Source of the DNA: JAGSPQ01 sp038206395
GTDB taxonomy: Bacteria > Myxococcota > Myxococcia > Myxococcales > Myxococcaceae
Direction of reading: 5' to 3'
DNA: 64,000 bases
Assembly (NCBI GenBank): GCA_038206395.1
Contig: JBBRAX010000015.1
Location: 1 to 64,000 of the forward strand
Under the pieces are notes generated by a model. The model had not been told where the DNA came from and did no database searches. It saw only the letters and a list, made by a program, of their open reading frames with translations. The number at the start of each line of letters is the position of its first letter. The stretch's first letter is position 1. The position numbers were made by a program, and so were the translations under genes. Shown here piece by piece: positions 51,151 through 61,269 of the stretch.

Positions 51151-52059
51151 ATGCGCGCCAACAACATCCTCGCCACCATCGGTAACACCCCTCACGTCCG
51201 CCTCCAGCGGCTGTTCGGCACCCACGAAGTGTGGATGAAGCTCGAGCGCGCCAACCCTGGGGCAAGCATCAAAGATCGCATCGCGCTGTCGATGATCGAA
51301 GACGCAGAGAAGCGCGGGCTGCTCACCCGGGACTCGGTGGTGATCGAGCCGACCTCGGGCAACACCGGAATCGGGCTGGCGATGGTCTGCGCAGTGAAGG
51401 GCTACCCGCTGGTGCTGGTGATGCCGGACTCGATGAGCGTCGAGCGCCGACGGCTGATGGCTGCATACGGGGCGACGTTCGAGCTCACCCCGCGCGCCAA
51501 CGGGATGAAGGGCGCGATCGCCCGGGCCCAGGAGCTGATGACGAGCACCCCCCACGCGTGGATGCCGCAGCAGTTCGAGAACGAGGCGAACCTCGAGGTC
51601 CACCGCCGCACCACCGCCCAGGAGATCCTCGCCGACTTCCCTGAGGGGCTCGATGCGCTCATCACCGGGGTCGGCACCGGCGGGCACATCACCGCCTGCT
51701 GCGAGATCCTCAAGCCGAAGTGGCCGAAGCTGAAGGTGTTCGCGGTCGAGCCGGCCAAGTCCCCCGTCATCTCCGGCGGTGCGCCTGGCCCCCACCCAAT
51801 CCAGGGGATCGGCGCCGGCTTCCTCCCGAAGAACCTGAAGAAGGAGCTGCTCGACGGCGTCGTCACCGTGGAGCACGAGCACGCCTACGAGATGGCCCGC
51901 CGCGCGGCGAAGGAAGAAGGGATCCTGGTCGGCGTCTCGTCCGGCGCGTCGCTCGACGCCGTCCGCCAGAAGCTGAAGGAGCTGCCCGCCGGCTCGAGGA
52001 TCCTCACCTTCTGCTACGACACCGGCGAGCGGTACCTCTCGGTCGAGAACTTCCTCTGA
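51151..52059 (+). CDS. cysK: Cysteine synthase (O-acetylserine sulfhydrylase)
   Basis: 302 residues. The PLP lysine K41 is in NPGASIKDRIALSM, the substrate loop is TSGNTG (68-73), the phosphate-binding GVGTGGHI follows, and SSGASLDAV lies near the end. It converts O-acetylserine and sulfide to cysteine. With cysE it forms a short operon whose product feeds SufS, about 8 kb downstream. A short hairpin (CGCTC, TTCAA, GAGCG) starts just after the stop at about 52065, without a clear T-run. Confidence 0.94.
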   Translation: MRANNILATIGNTPHVRLQRLFGTHEVWMKLERANPGASIKDRIALSMIEDAEKRGLLTRDSVVIEPTSGNTGIGLAMVCAVKGYPLVLVMPDSMSVERRRLMAAYGATFELTPRANGMKGAIARAQELMTSTPHAWMPQQFENEANLEVHRRTTAQEILADFPEGLDALITGVGTGGHITACCEILKPKWPKLKVFAVEPAKSPVISGGAPGPHPIQGIGAGFLPKNLKKELLDGVVTVEHEHAYEMARRAAKEEGILVGVSSGASLDAVRQKLKELPAGSRILTFCYDTGERYLSVENFL

Positions 52060-52225
52060 GGCGTCGCTCTTCAAGAGCGCTGCCACGGTTCTCTGCCGCA
52101 CCGCACGGTCTTCGCGGTCTTGGTTTCATCTTCAGCCGCTCCGGTTGTCGCGCGCGCGCGGGCCAGTGCTGCGTGAACGAGCGAGGCACAGGCCCGATGC
52201 GCGCTGGCGAAGATCTGCGTGCTGC

Positions 52226-52801
52226 TCAGAGGAAACTGCGAACCAGGGTGAGCGCGAACTCCGAGAGGAAGACGACGACGGCCACCGGCACCACCAACCC
52301 CAGCGCGCTGCCCAACAGATGGTCGCGGTGTCGGACCGGCGTGAGCGCCAGCGCGCAGTTGAGCGGCGGCGCCAGCAGCAGCACCGTGCGCAGCACCGCG
52401 ATGGTCCGCACCGGGTGTTCTTCGAGGCGCGCCAGCGCCCGTCGCGCGGGGCCGAAGGTCAGCTCACCCAGCGGCTTGCCGCCGACCGCCCGGACGAAGG
52501 CGAAGGTGAAGCTCACCGCGACCAGGCTTCCGACGTAGGCCACCAGCAGCCCGACGGACGGGCCGAAGGCGAGGCGCGCGGCGACGATGAAGATGACTCC
52601 GGGGATCTGCGCCAGGTTGCCGGCCGAGAACGCCACGAAGAACAACACCACGCCCAGCGGGCCCGCCCCCGTCACCCATTCCTGCACCCGCGCGGCGGTC
52701 AGCCCCTCGGCGACGCCGCTCTTCGCCGCCAGCGCCCACAGCCCTCCGAGGATGAGCAGCAGGAGCGCGGGACGAACGAACCGGCGAGGCAAGACGGACA
52801 T
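52226..52801 (-). CDS. TVP38/TMEM64 family membrane protein
   Basis: 191 residues from ATG 52801, with AGGGCGG a few bases upstream; an ATG at 52813 is an alternative. Four to five hydrophobic helices with the SNARE-associated/VTT domain signature GNLAQIPGVIFIVAARLAFGPSVGLLVAYVGS and the later PVRTIAVLRTVLLLAPPLNCALALTPVRHRDHLLGSALG. VTT/DedA proteins move or flip lipids or ions across the membrane; the substrate here is unknown. It converges on cysK and stands apart from the SRPBCC remnant upstream. Confidence 0.85.
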   Translation of the reverse strand: MSVLPRRFVRPALLLLILGGLWALAAKSGVAEGLTAARVQEWVTGAGPLGVVLFFVAFSAGNLAQIPGVIFIVAARLAFGPSVGLLVAYVGSLVAVSFTFAFVRAVGGKPLGELTFGPARRALARLEEHPVRTIAVLRTVLLLAPPLNCALALTPVRHRDHLLGSALGLVVPVAVVVFLSEFALTLVRSFL

Positions 52802-52872
52802 ACCGCCCTGCATACGCGCAACCGGGCGGGTTCGCCTGTCGCCGCCCGAAAACATCTCGCCGCCATGGGAAA

Positions 52873-53256
52873 TCAGCGGAGCGTGGCCAGGAGCGAGCGG
52901 CGGGCGCGCTCGAGCGGCGAACGCTCGGGCCAGGCGGGCATCTTCTCGGCCAGGCGGCCGGACAGGGCGAGCAGTTTCTCGATGGCGGGCCGCATCATCT
53001 TGTCGCGCATCTGCCACCGCAGCATGGCGCCCGGCACGAACCACTTTGGCTTGAAGTACTGCCGCCAGGTGACGCGCGTCCCGGTGCCGATGGCCTCCAG
53101 CTCGAACGAGCCGAAGTGACCCTCGAGCGGCATCTTCATGGAGCTCCGGCCAAGGTCTGCGCGGTACGTGTAGCCGCGCCCGGGCTTGAAGCTGATGATG
53201 ACCTCGCGCAGCACCTTGCCTCCGAAATTACACGTGCGCTCCGAGCAGGCTCCAGC
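52873..53256 (-). pseudogene. SRPBCC/polyketide-cyclase-like protein missing its N-terminus
   Basis: The frame reads ACSERTCNFGGKVLREVI, GRGYTYRADLG, GSFELEAIGTGTRVTWRQYF and KMMRPAIEKLLALSGRL: the second half of a START-like SRPBCC domain with its closing helix. A complete domain needs about 50 more residues and a start before ACSERT, but upstream the frame turns into low-quality sequence running into the leader of the methyltransferase gene, with no start codon and ribosome site. It is therefore probably a truncated relic. Families of this kind bind lipids or sterols, which is notable next to a sterol methyltransferase. Confidence 0.5.
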
Positions 53257-53343
53257 GGTCGACGGCCCCGTGGTCGTGGCGGAGCCCGGGACCCGGCGCT
53301 CGAGATCTCCCGACAGCCCATTCTGCGCGCCCCCACAGCCCGG

Positions 53344-53374
53344 TTCGGATCGTGACTTCGGATCGTGACTTCGG
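53344..53374. repeat. 13-bp tandem duplication in the methyltransferase leader
   Basis: TTCGGATCGTGAC occurs twice in tandem (53344-53356 and 53357-53369), followed by a partial third copy TTCGG. It lies 25 bases upstream of the ATG at 53400, where a promoter or operator would be expected. Confidence 0.7.
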
Positions 53375-53399
53375 TGCGTGGCACGGGTACGCGGGCCCA

Positions 53400-54401
53400 A
53401 TGCTGAACAAAGTGTTTCAGGGCGCGCTGCGCGAGACGGAAGTTCAGGGCGTGGTGAAGTCCTACAGCGAGATGTTCGACTCGAGCGACGCTGCAGCGCG
53501 GAGCGCGCACGCCTCGTCTCTCACCAACGACTATTACGACCTCGTCACCGACTTCTACGAGTACGGTTGGGGGCAGAGCTTTCACTTCGCGCCCCGCCAG
53601 CTCGGCGAGACGTTGCGTGAGTCGATCGTGCGTCACGAGCATCACCTCGCGGTTCGCCTCGGCCTCAGGGCGGGGATGCAGGTGCTCGACGTCGGCTGCG
53701 GCGTGGGCGGGCCGATGCGCAACATCGCGCGCGTGTCGGGGGCCAGCATCAACGGCCTCACGATCAACAAATACCAGGTGAAGCGCGGGACCCAGCACAA
53801 CGAGAAGGCGGGGCTGTCGCGGACCTGCAAGCTCACCAACGGCGATTTCTTGAAGATGCCGTTCGAGGCGGAGGAGTTCGACGCGGCCTACACCATCGAA
53901 GCGTGCTGCCACGCCGGCGATCGCCGCGGCCCGTTCGCCGAGACCTTTCGGGTGCTGAAGAGCGGCTCGCTGTTCGGCGGCTACGAGTGGTGCATGACTG
54001 ACAAGTACGACCCAAGCAACGCCGAGCACAACCGGATCAAGCTCGGAGTCGAAAAGGGCGACTCGCTGCCGAACCTGATCTCGACCCCGGAGATTCTGCA
54101 GAGTCTCAAAGACGTCGGGTTCGAAGTGCTCGAGTCGCGCGACATGCTCGGCGACAGTCACCCGCAGATGCCCTGGCATCTGCCGCTCAAGAGCGGCATC
54201 TCGGTGCAGGGGTTTCGCAACAGCCGGACGGGCGCGTTCCTCACCCACCAGATTGTCCGCGTGCTCGAGGCGCTGAAGGTGAGCCCGAAGGGAACCGTCG
54301 ACGCGCATGGCGTGTTGCGGCTGGCTCAGCGCGCGTTAGTCGAGGCGGGTGACCTGGGCATCTTCACGCCGATGTACTTCTTCCTCGCACGCAAGCCCTG
54401 A
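53400..54401 (+). CDS. Sterol 24-C-methyltransferase-like SAM enzyme (Erg6/SMT type)
   Basis: 333 residues. Sequence blocks match eukaryotic SMT closely: LVTDFYEYGWGQSFHF (48-63, sterol-binding region I), VRHEHHLA, the SAM motif LDVGCGVGGP (96-105), TIEACCHA (165-172), GGYEWCMTDKYD (193-204) and the ending FTPMYFFLARKP. These are the signature regions of yeast Erg6, which methylates C24 of zymosterol. Sterol synthesis is known in some Myxococcota, and bacterial SMTs have been reported in recent years. Start at 53400 gives the full family N-terminus. No other sterol-pathway gene is in the window, apart from the possible DUF1295 reductase far upstream. Confidence 0.85.
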   Translation: MLNKVFQGALRETEVQGVVKSYSEMFDSSDAAARSAHASSLTNDYYDLVTDFYEYGWGQSFHFAPRQLGETLRESIVRHEHHLAVRLGLRAGMQVLDVGCGVGGPMRNIARVSGASINGLTINKYQVKRGTQHNEKAGLSRTCKLTNGDFLKMPFEAEEFDAAYTIEACCHAGDRRGPFAETFRVLKSGSLFGGYEWCMTDKYDPSNAEHNRIKLGVEKGDSLPNLISTPEILQSLKDVGFEVLESRDMLGDSHPQMPWHLPLKSGISVQGFRNSRTGAFLTHQIVRVLEALKVSPKGTVDAHGVLRLAQRALVEAGDLGIFTPMYFFLARKP

Positions 54402-54843
54402 AGGGAAACGTCTCCACCATCACCAAGCAGGCACAACACCCGGCCCGATGAGAGCCCGGCTGCGACGTGGAGGGCGGTCAGCGACCCCACCTCGCAGGGC
54501 CCACAGCCTGCGAGCCCAGCAAGTCCAATCAAGGCTGGCCAGAGCTCGAGGCTGTAGCCGCCCGCAGGTCATGGCGGGGTGGCAGAACCCAACAACGTGT
54601 CCTTCTGGTGAGGGTGCGTCGGATGAGCTGCGCAAATGGCTCGAGGTGAATCGACGAAGTGGCGGTCGGAAGCGGCCACGAGCGCGAGCGGTCGGGGTGA
54701 AGTCGCGGTCGGTTCAACGCGAAGCGAGCAGGGCTGACGTCCGCGTCGAGGCGCCTGCGGCTGGGCGGCGATCAGGCGCTCGACGTGGCGGCGGTGGTGG
54801 CGGCATTCGGTCGCCAAGGGCCCCGGATCATGCGCTGCACGGA
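54402..54843. other. 440-bp gap without recognisable gene
   Basis: Between the methyltransferase and sufR, all six frames give only Arg-, Gly- and Ser-rich translations with no family pattern, signal peptide or ribosome site. I see no tRNA cloverleaf or terminator with a T-run. It may hold decayed DNA or the 3' leader of sufR. Confidence 0.5.
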
Positions 54844-55515
54844 CTACGAAGTTCCATCCAAGGCCGGTTCGATGGATCGCTCGGTGATGCGATAGGCGCA
54901 GCACCTGTCTCCGGCCAGGATGTGCCCGACCCGATCTACGCTTGCCTCGGCACCCAGCACGGTCCGAAAAAGGGACAGCTCACTGCTGCATAGACTCGAA
55001 CAAAGGCGAGCGGCGTTCGCGATGGAACAGTGGTTCTCGACGAGTTCGATCGTGCCGCCGGGCCCCTGTCTCGACTCCGCCATGTACCCTTCCTCGCGCC
55101 GTATCTTGGCAAGAGTTGCCACGCGCTCCTCGATCGGCGCGCCCGGGCCGGGCATTCGCGTGGCGTAACTCTGGGCCTGCTGCCGGGTCCTCTCTTCGGT
55201 CATCCGTTCAAGGCCCTCTTCACCGAAGGCACCTCGGATCGCGTCGAGCATTCCCACTGCGAGCTCTGCGTGACGATCTGGAAACCGGTCATAAGCCTTG
55301 GTCGTTAGCCGCCACATGCGCGCAGGCCGGCCCACCTTGCGCCGTTCGTCCGTGAAGTCGACGAGCCCCTCGGCCTCGAGGACGGCGAGATGCTGGCGAA
55401 CGGCCATCGCGGTGACGTGCAGCCCCTTGGCCATTTGCGCCGCGGTCTGCGGGCCCTTCGTCTTCAGGAGGAAGAGAACCCGTTCCCGGCCAGAGCCCGG
55501 AGCGTCGGTGTGCAT
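54844..55515 (-). CDS. sufR: SufR-type transcriptional regulator of Fe-S cluster genes
   Basis: 223 residues from ATG 55515; a GTG nine codons upstream is an alternative. A DeoR-like winged helix (12-70: RERVLFLLKTKGPQTAAQMA, AVRQHLAVLEAEGLVDF) is followed by the SufR C-terminal domain with Cys163 (ENHCSIANAARLC), Cys172, Cys176 and Cys205/206 (GDRCCAYRI), positions that in SufR ligate an [4Fe-4S] cluster. Holo-SufR represses suf genes and releases them when clusters are scarce. The gene is divergent from the suf operon, with a quasi-palindrome and AT-rich DNA between them. Confidence 0.88.
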   Translation of the reverse strand: MHTDAPGSGRERVLFLLKTKGPQTAAQMAKGLHVTAMAVRQHLAVLEAEGLVDFTDERRKVGRPARMWRLTTKAYDRFPDRHAELAVGMLDAIRGAFGEEGLERMTEERTRQQAQSYATRMPGPGAPIEERVATLAKIRREEGYMAESRQGPGGTIELVENHCSIANAARLCSSLCSSELSLFRTVLGAEASVDRVGHILAGDRCCAYRITERSIEPALDGTS

Positions 55516-55540
55516 GTCGGTAACGTACACCTCTACCTCC

Positions 55541-55561
55541 ACTTTGAATAGTTATGAAAGT
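55541..55561. promoter_or_regulatory. Quasi-palindrome between sufR and suf operon, candidate SufR operator
   Basis: ACTTTGAATAG at 55541-55551 pairs with the mirror-symmetric TTATGAAAGT up to 55561: matching pattern ACTTTnAnnAnTnnTnAAAGT. It begins 26 bases upstream of the sufR ATG. Just beyond, TTGACA (55568-55573) and TATGAT (55588-55593) look like promoter boxes on the plus strand, although 14 bases apart is short. Nothing was compared with published SufR sites except in general form. Confidence 0.4.
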
Positions 55562-55631
55562 ACCTGCTTGACAAAGAATGACAAGAGTATGATTTTCTAA
55601 CCCGAATACGCAAGGAACAGGAGGACGCTCT

Positions 55632-55715
55632 ATGGCGGCGACCGAAGATCCGAAGACCCCGGGCGAGTGCTCTTGGTGTCGTAACTACATACAACTACTT
55701 GGTATTTTAATTTAG
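55632..55715 (+). CDS. Possible 27-residue leader or truncated gene start
   Basis: An ATG preceded by AGGAGG opens MAATEDPKTPGECSWCRNYI and stops at TAG 55713-55715. The first 17 codons have the usual high-GC codon use and include a CSWC pair; the last ten switch abruptly to AT-rich codons (IQLLGILI). This looks like a gene start interrupted by AT-rich DNA, or a short Cys-containing leader peptide. The product is not recognised. Confidence 0.35.
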   Translation: MAATEDPKTPGECSWCRNYIQLLGILI

Positions 55716-55766
55716 CAACAATAGACTTCCTTAACGTTAGTAAACAATGTACTTTTCAATATAGCC
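55682..55766. other. 85-bp AT-rich patch upstream of the suf operon
   Basis: About 30 percent GC by eye in a window that is otherwise about two-thirds GC. It contains GGTATTTTAATTTAG, the 8-base palindrome TAACGTTA (55732-55739) and TTTTCAATATAG. It lies 40-120 bases upstream of the first operon gene and probably carries its promoter. It could also be inserted DNA. Confidence 0.5.
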
Positions 55767-55805
55767 ATGCGCTCGCCGAATCACGGGCCGCGCGAGGAGA
55801 GGACA

Positions 55806-56423
55806 ATGCAGGCCACCGCGATCACAAAGCGCAGCACGATGCAGCAGGTTCTGGAGGCCTACCCGAGCGCCCAGCGGGCCTTGTTTCGCCGCTTCCACAT
55901 CGGCGGATGCAACAGCTGTGGCTATGAGCCCGAAGACATCCTCGAAGAGGTAGCGCAGCGGCACAAAATCACCGACCTCGACGAGGTCATCGAGTTCATC
56001 GAGTACGCGGAGCAGACCGACCGACGTATTCAGGTGAGTCCCAGGGACGTCGCGGCCGCGCTTCGGAGCGACAACCCGCCGCGGCTCGTGGACGTTCGCG
56101 CTCCGGAAGAGTGGGAACTGGCTCGGATTCAGGGCGCGACGCTGAACTCAGAGGAGCAGGCGCAGGAGATGATGCACCTACCCAAGGACACGCCGATTTT
56201 CTTCTACTGTCACCTTGGGCAGCGCAGCCTCGACGCCGCATCGTACTTCGCAGGGCACGGCTTCAAGGACGTCCGGTCGATGACCGGTGGCATCGACGCG
56301 TGGTCGCTCGAGGTGGACTCGTCCGTGCCGCGCTACGAGGTCGCAGCCGATCCAATCCATGGCAGAGCGACACTGCGGCCGCTCCGTTCAGTCGTCTCTG
56401 CGGCTACGGGCTGCCTGACGTGA
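55806..56423 (+). CDS. DUF1858-rhodanese fusion protein (active-site Cys present)
   Basis: 205 residues from ATG 55806 with a GAGGAGAGG site. The N-terminal 65 residues are DUF1858-like (TMQQVLEAYPSAQRALFRRF, then GGCNSCGY with Cys35 and Cys38, and LEEVAQRHKI). The rhodanese domain (about 78-180) has LVDVRAPEEWEL and the catalytic loop FYCHLGQRSLDAA with Cys135. It should carry sulfur as a persulfide, perhaps between SufS and SufU/SufBCD. First gene of the suf operon; a paralogue near the end of the operon lacks the catalytic Cys. Confidence 0.85.
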   Translation: MQATAITKRSTMQQVLEAYPSAQRALFRRFHIGGCNSCGYEPEDILEEVAQRHKITDLDEVIEFIEYAEQTDRRIQVSPRDVAAALRSDNPPRLVDVRAPEEWELARIQGATLNSEEQAQEMMHLPKDTPIFFYCHLGQRSLDAASYFAGHGFKDVRSMTGGIDAWSLEVDSSVPRYEVAADPIHGRATLRPLRSVVSAATGCLT

Positions 56424-56433
56424 GGAGCGCGAA

Positions 56434-57875
<1,442 letters not shown>

Positions 57876-57879
<4 letters not shown>

Positions 57880-58658
57880 TGCTGCAAATTCGAAATCTTC
57901 ACGCCCGAGTCGGTGGCAAGGAAATCCTGCGCGGCCTGGACCTCGAGGTCCGTGCGGGTGAAGTGCACGCCATCATGGGGCCGAACGGCTCGGGCAAGAG
58001 CACGCTCGCGCAGGTGCTCGCGGGCCAAGAGAACTACATCGTCGAAGGCGAGGTCCTCTACGAAGGCAGAAGCCTGCTCGCCCTGTCGCCTGAGGACCGC
58101 GCGGCGGCCGGTGTCTTTCTCGCGTTCCAGTACCCGGTCGAGATTCCGGGTACTGGGAATCTCTACTTCCTTCGGACGGCGCTCAACGCAATTCGTAAAC
58201 AGCGCGGGCTCGAGGCGTTCGACGCGATGGATTTCCTCTCTCTCGCCAAGGAGCGAATGAAGCTCGTCGAGATGGACCCGAGCTTCATGAGTCGGTCCGT
58301 CAATGAAGGCTTCTCCGGTGGCGAGAAGAAGCGGAATGAGATTTTTCAAATGGCGATTCTGGAACCAAAGCTCGCCATCTTGGACGAGACCGACTCTGGG
58401 CTCGACATCGATGCGCTTCGGGTCGTGGCTTCCGGCGTCAACGCGCTCAGGAGCAAAGACCGGGCGATGCTGGTCATCACGCACTACCAGCGGCTCCTCG
58501 ACTACATCGTTCCTGACTTCGTCCACGTGATGGCGAATGGGCGAATCGTCAGGTCCGGTGGCAAGGAACTGGCGCTTGAGCTCGAGAAGCACGGCTACCA
58601 GAGCTTCGAGCAGCACGCGTCAGCGGGCGCTTCGCCGACGCTGGAAGCGACGTCATGA
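57876..58658 (+). CDS. sufC: Fe-S cluster assembly ATPase SufC
   Basis: 260 residues from ATG 57876 in an ATGA overlap; an ATG one codon later is also possible. Walker A GPNGSGKSTLAQVLAG, the SufC-specific FLAFQYPVEIPG, the signature NEGFSGGEKKRNEIFQMA, Walker B LAILDETDSGLDIDALRVV and the H-switch ITHYQRLL are all in place. It binds SufB and SufD and drives cluster assembly by ATP hydrolysis. The stop overlaps the start of sufD (ATGA). The C-terminal 15 residues are a small extra tail. Confidence 0.96.
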
Positions 58659-59980
58659 GCAGCACGGCGAACGCTTTCTTCGCGGGTCTCTCGCGCTTTG
58701 ATGTGAAGCGCAACGGGCACCATCCCGGCTGGCTGAAGGGGCCTCGCCGCTCGGCCTTCCAGTGGATAGCGGAGCAAGGCTTTCCGACCGCGAAGGACGA
58801 GGCCTGGAAGTACACGCGGGTTGCTCCAATCCTGGAAGTGCCGTTCGAGCCGGCCGAGCCGGCGATCAGCCGTCGGCTGTCCGCGGGAGCAATCGAAAAG
58901 CTCGCCGGCGACCTCGGCGAAGTGCGGCTCGTCGTGGTCAACGGGTACTTCGCCCCAGAACTTTCGTCGCTGAGGCAATTGCCCATGGGCGCCACCGTGA
59001 TGGGCTTGGCCGCCGCCCTCGTGCAGGACGAAGAGCTTCTCGCGCCGTTTCTCTCGAGGCCGTTCCGGGAGCAACCGCAAGCCTTCACCGCGCTCAGCGC
59101 TGCTCTGGCCGAGGACGGTGTGCTGATTCGCATTCCCGCGAACACGAGCATCAAAGAGCCGATTCATATCGTGTTCATCTCGGACACGGGCGCATCCCCC
59201 CTCGTGTCTCATCCGCGATGTCTCGTGCTCGCCGGGCCCGGAAGCCGCGCGACCATCGTCGAGAGCTACGTCGGTATTCTGGGCGACGTTTACCTCACCA
59301 ACGCTGTCACCGACATCGTGCTCGAGGAGGGCGCCGTGGTCGAGCACTACAAGCTCCAGAGTGAGGCCGAGACCGCGTTTCACATCGCGCTGCTGGACGT
59401 ACGACAAGGGCGAGGCAGCCGCTTCTCATCGCACTCGCTGGCGCTGGGAGCATCGACAGCCCGGCACGAGGTGAGAGTGAGGCTCGAGGCCGAAGGGGCT
59501 GAAGTCACCCTCAACGGCTTGTACATGCCCAAAAACGAGCAGCATCTCGACAATCCGACGACCATCGAGCACGCCGCGCCTCACTGCACCAGTCGTGAAC
59601 TCTACAAGGGCATCGTCGATGGCCGCGGCCGAGGCTCGTTCGACGGGCGAATCATCGTGCGCCCGGGTGCGTTCAAGACCGACGCGAGCCAGACCAACAA
59701 GAACCTGCTTCTGTCCGAGTCGGCCCAGGTCGACACCCGCCCGCGGCTGGAAATCTTCGCCGACGACGTGAAGTGCACCCATGGGGCGACCGTGGGCCAG
59801 CTCGACGAGGACGCAGTGTTCTACCTGCGTTCGCGTGGCGTACCGCACGGGGCCGCGCGGGAACTGCTCACGTACGCGTTCGCGAGCGAGATGCTCGGGC
59901 TCCTGCGCGTGGAGGCTCTCCGAGCCCGTGTCGAGAGGATGGTCGCCTGGCGGCTCGGCGGCGTCGAGGTGGTGGCATGA
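58655..59980 (+). CDS. sufD: Fe-S cluster assembly protein SufD
   Basis: 441 residues from ATG 58655 (ATGA overlap with sufC). KDEAWKYTRVAPIL near the N-terminus is the SufD motif, followed by the SufBD beta-helix (HHxxVE replaced by VVEHYKLQSEAETAFHI) and the C-terminal DDVKCTHGATVGQLDEDAVFYLRSRGVPHGAARELLTYAFASEML, with the conserved Cys and His. It pairs with SufB in the SufBC2D scaffold and takes part in iron entry. Overlaps the start of sufS by four bases. Confidence 0.95.
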   Translation: MSSTANAFFAGLSRFDVKRNGHHPGWLKGPRRSAFQWIAEQGFPTAKDEAWKYTRVAPILEVPFEPAEPAISRRLSAGAIEKLAGDLGEVRLVVVNGYFAPELSSLRQLPMGATVMGLAAALVQDEELLAPFLSRPFREQPQAFTALSAALAEDGVLIRIPANTSIKEPIHIVFISDTGASPLVSHPRCLVLAGPGSRATIVESYVGILGDVYLTNAVTDIVLEEGAVVEHYKLQSEAETAFHIALLDVRQGRGSRFSSHSLALGASTARHEVRVRLEAEGAEVTLNGLYMPKNEQHLDNPTTIEHAAPHCTSRELYKGIVDGRGRGSFDGRIIVRPGAFKTDASQTNKNLLLSESAQVDTRPRLEIFADDVKCTHGATVGQLDEDAVFYLRSRGVPHGAARELLTYAFASEMLGLLRVEALRARVERMVAWRLGGVEVVA

Positions 59981-61269
59981 CTGAGGTTCAGACGGACTCT
60001 CTGGCGACCGCGAGGGTCGTCCACGGACAAGCTGGCCGGAGCAGCCCGGCTGATTTCGACATCGAGCGCGTGCGTCGGGATTTCCCGATCCTCAGAGAGA
60101 AGGTCCATGGCAAGCCGCTCGTCTACCTCGACAGCGCGGCGACGAGCCAGAAACCGCAGGCGGTCATCGATGCGATGTCGCATTTCCTCTTGAAGGAGAA
60201 CGCGAACGTTCACCGGGGTGTGCACTACCTCGCCGAGAGAGCGACGGACGCGTACGAGGGCGCAAGAGCCAAGGTAAAGCAGTTTCTCAACGCGAAGGAC
60301 GTCCACGAGATCGTCTTTGTTCGTGGCACTACCGAGGCTATCAACCTCGTGGCGCGAACCTACGGCAAAACACATGTCGGCGCGGACGACGAGGTGCTCA
60401 TCACGGCGATGGAGCACCACTCGAACATCGTCCCTTGGCAGATGCTTTGCGAAGAGAAGGGCGCTCGTCTTCGCGTGGCGCCCATCACCGACGCCGGCGA
60501 GCTCGTCCTTTCGGAGTTCGAGAAGCTCATCGGGCCGAAAACCAGGCTCGTGGCCGTCACGCACCTCTCGAACGTGCTCGGTACCGTCAACCCGATTCGG
60601 CAGATTGTCGAGATGGCGCACGCGCGGGGTGCCCGGGTCCTCGTCGACGGTGCGCAGGCCGCGCCGCATCTGGGGGTCGACGTGCAGGCGCTGGGCTGCG
60701 ACTTCTACGCGATCTCGGGCCACAAGATGTATGGGCCCACCGGCATCGGAGCCCTGTACGGCCGAAGCGAGCTGCTCGACGAGATGCCTCCCTACCAGGG
60801 CGGCGGCGACATGATTCTCTCGGTCAGCTTCGAGAAGACGGTTTACAACAAGCCTCCCGCAAAGTTCGAAGCGGGGACGCCCAACATGGCGGGCGCCGTG
60901 GGCCTCGGGGCGGCCGTCGATTTCCTCGGCGGCCTTGAGCGGGACGCGCTTCTTGCGCACGAGCGCGACGTCCTCGACTACGGCATCCGAGCACTCTGTG
61001 AGGTCCCGGGTCTTCGGCTCGTCGGGACTGCGAGCGGCAAGGCGAGCGTGATCTCGTTCGTGCTCGACGATGTTCACCCGCACGACATCGGGACCATCCT
61101 CGACCGTGAGGGAGTGGCGATTCGCACGGGGCACCACTGCGCGCAGCCACTGATGAACCGGCTCGGAGTCGCCGCCACGGCCCGCGCGTCGCTCGCCTGC
61201 TACAGCACGCGGCAGGACATCGATGCGCTCGTCACCGGCCTGGGGAAAGTCCAGGAGGTCTTCCGATGA
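59977..61269 (+). CDS. sufS: Cysteine desulfurase SufS
   Basis: 430 residues from ATG 59977. The PLP lysine is K250 (AISGHKMYGPTG), the substrate loop has EHHSNIVPWQ, and the catalytic Cys388 is in RTGHHCAQPLM, the short-loop form typical of group II (SufS) desulfurases. It takes sulfur from cysteine and hands the persulfide to SufU. The first 25 residues are an extra low-complexity tail. A strong ribosome site AGGAGGT (61253-61259) lies inside its last codons, serving the next frame. Confidence 0.95.
   Translation: MTEVQTDSLATARVVHGQAGRSSPADFDIERVRRDFPILREKVHGKPLVYLDSAATSQKPQAVIDAMSHFLLKENANVHRGVHYLAERATDAYEGARAKVKQFLNAKDVHEIVFVRGTTEAINLVARTYGKTHVGADDEVLITAMEHHSNIVPWQMLCEEKGARLRVAPITDAGELVLSEFEKLIGPKTRLVAVTHLSNVLGTVNPIRQIVEMAHARGARVLVDGAQAAPHLGVDVQALGCDFYAISGHKMYGPTGIGALYGRSELLDEMPPYQGGGDMILSVSFEKTVYNKPPAKFEAGTPNMAGAVGLGAAVDFLGGLERDALLAHERDVLDYGIRALCEVPGLRLVGTASGKASVISFVLDDVHPHDIGTILDREGVAIRTGHHCAQPLMNRLGVAATARASLACYSTRQDIDALVTGLGKVQEVFR

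Noticed and set aside
52065..52080. Hairpin after cysK as a terminator
   Set aside because: A short stem exists but no T-run follows, so I mention it only in the cysK entry.
54326..54532. Minus-strand frame with GRVLCLLGDGGDV as a fragment of a ThDP enzyme
   Set aside because: The match is limited to a few Gly/Asp residues and the frame overlaps the methyltransferase end.
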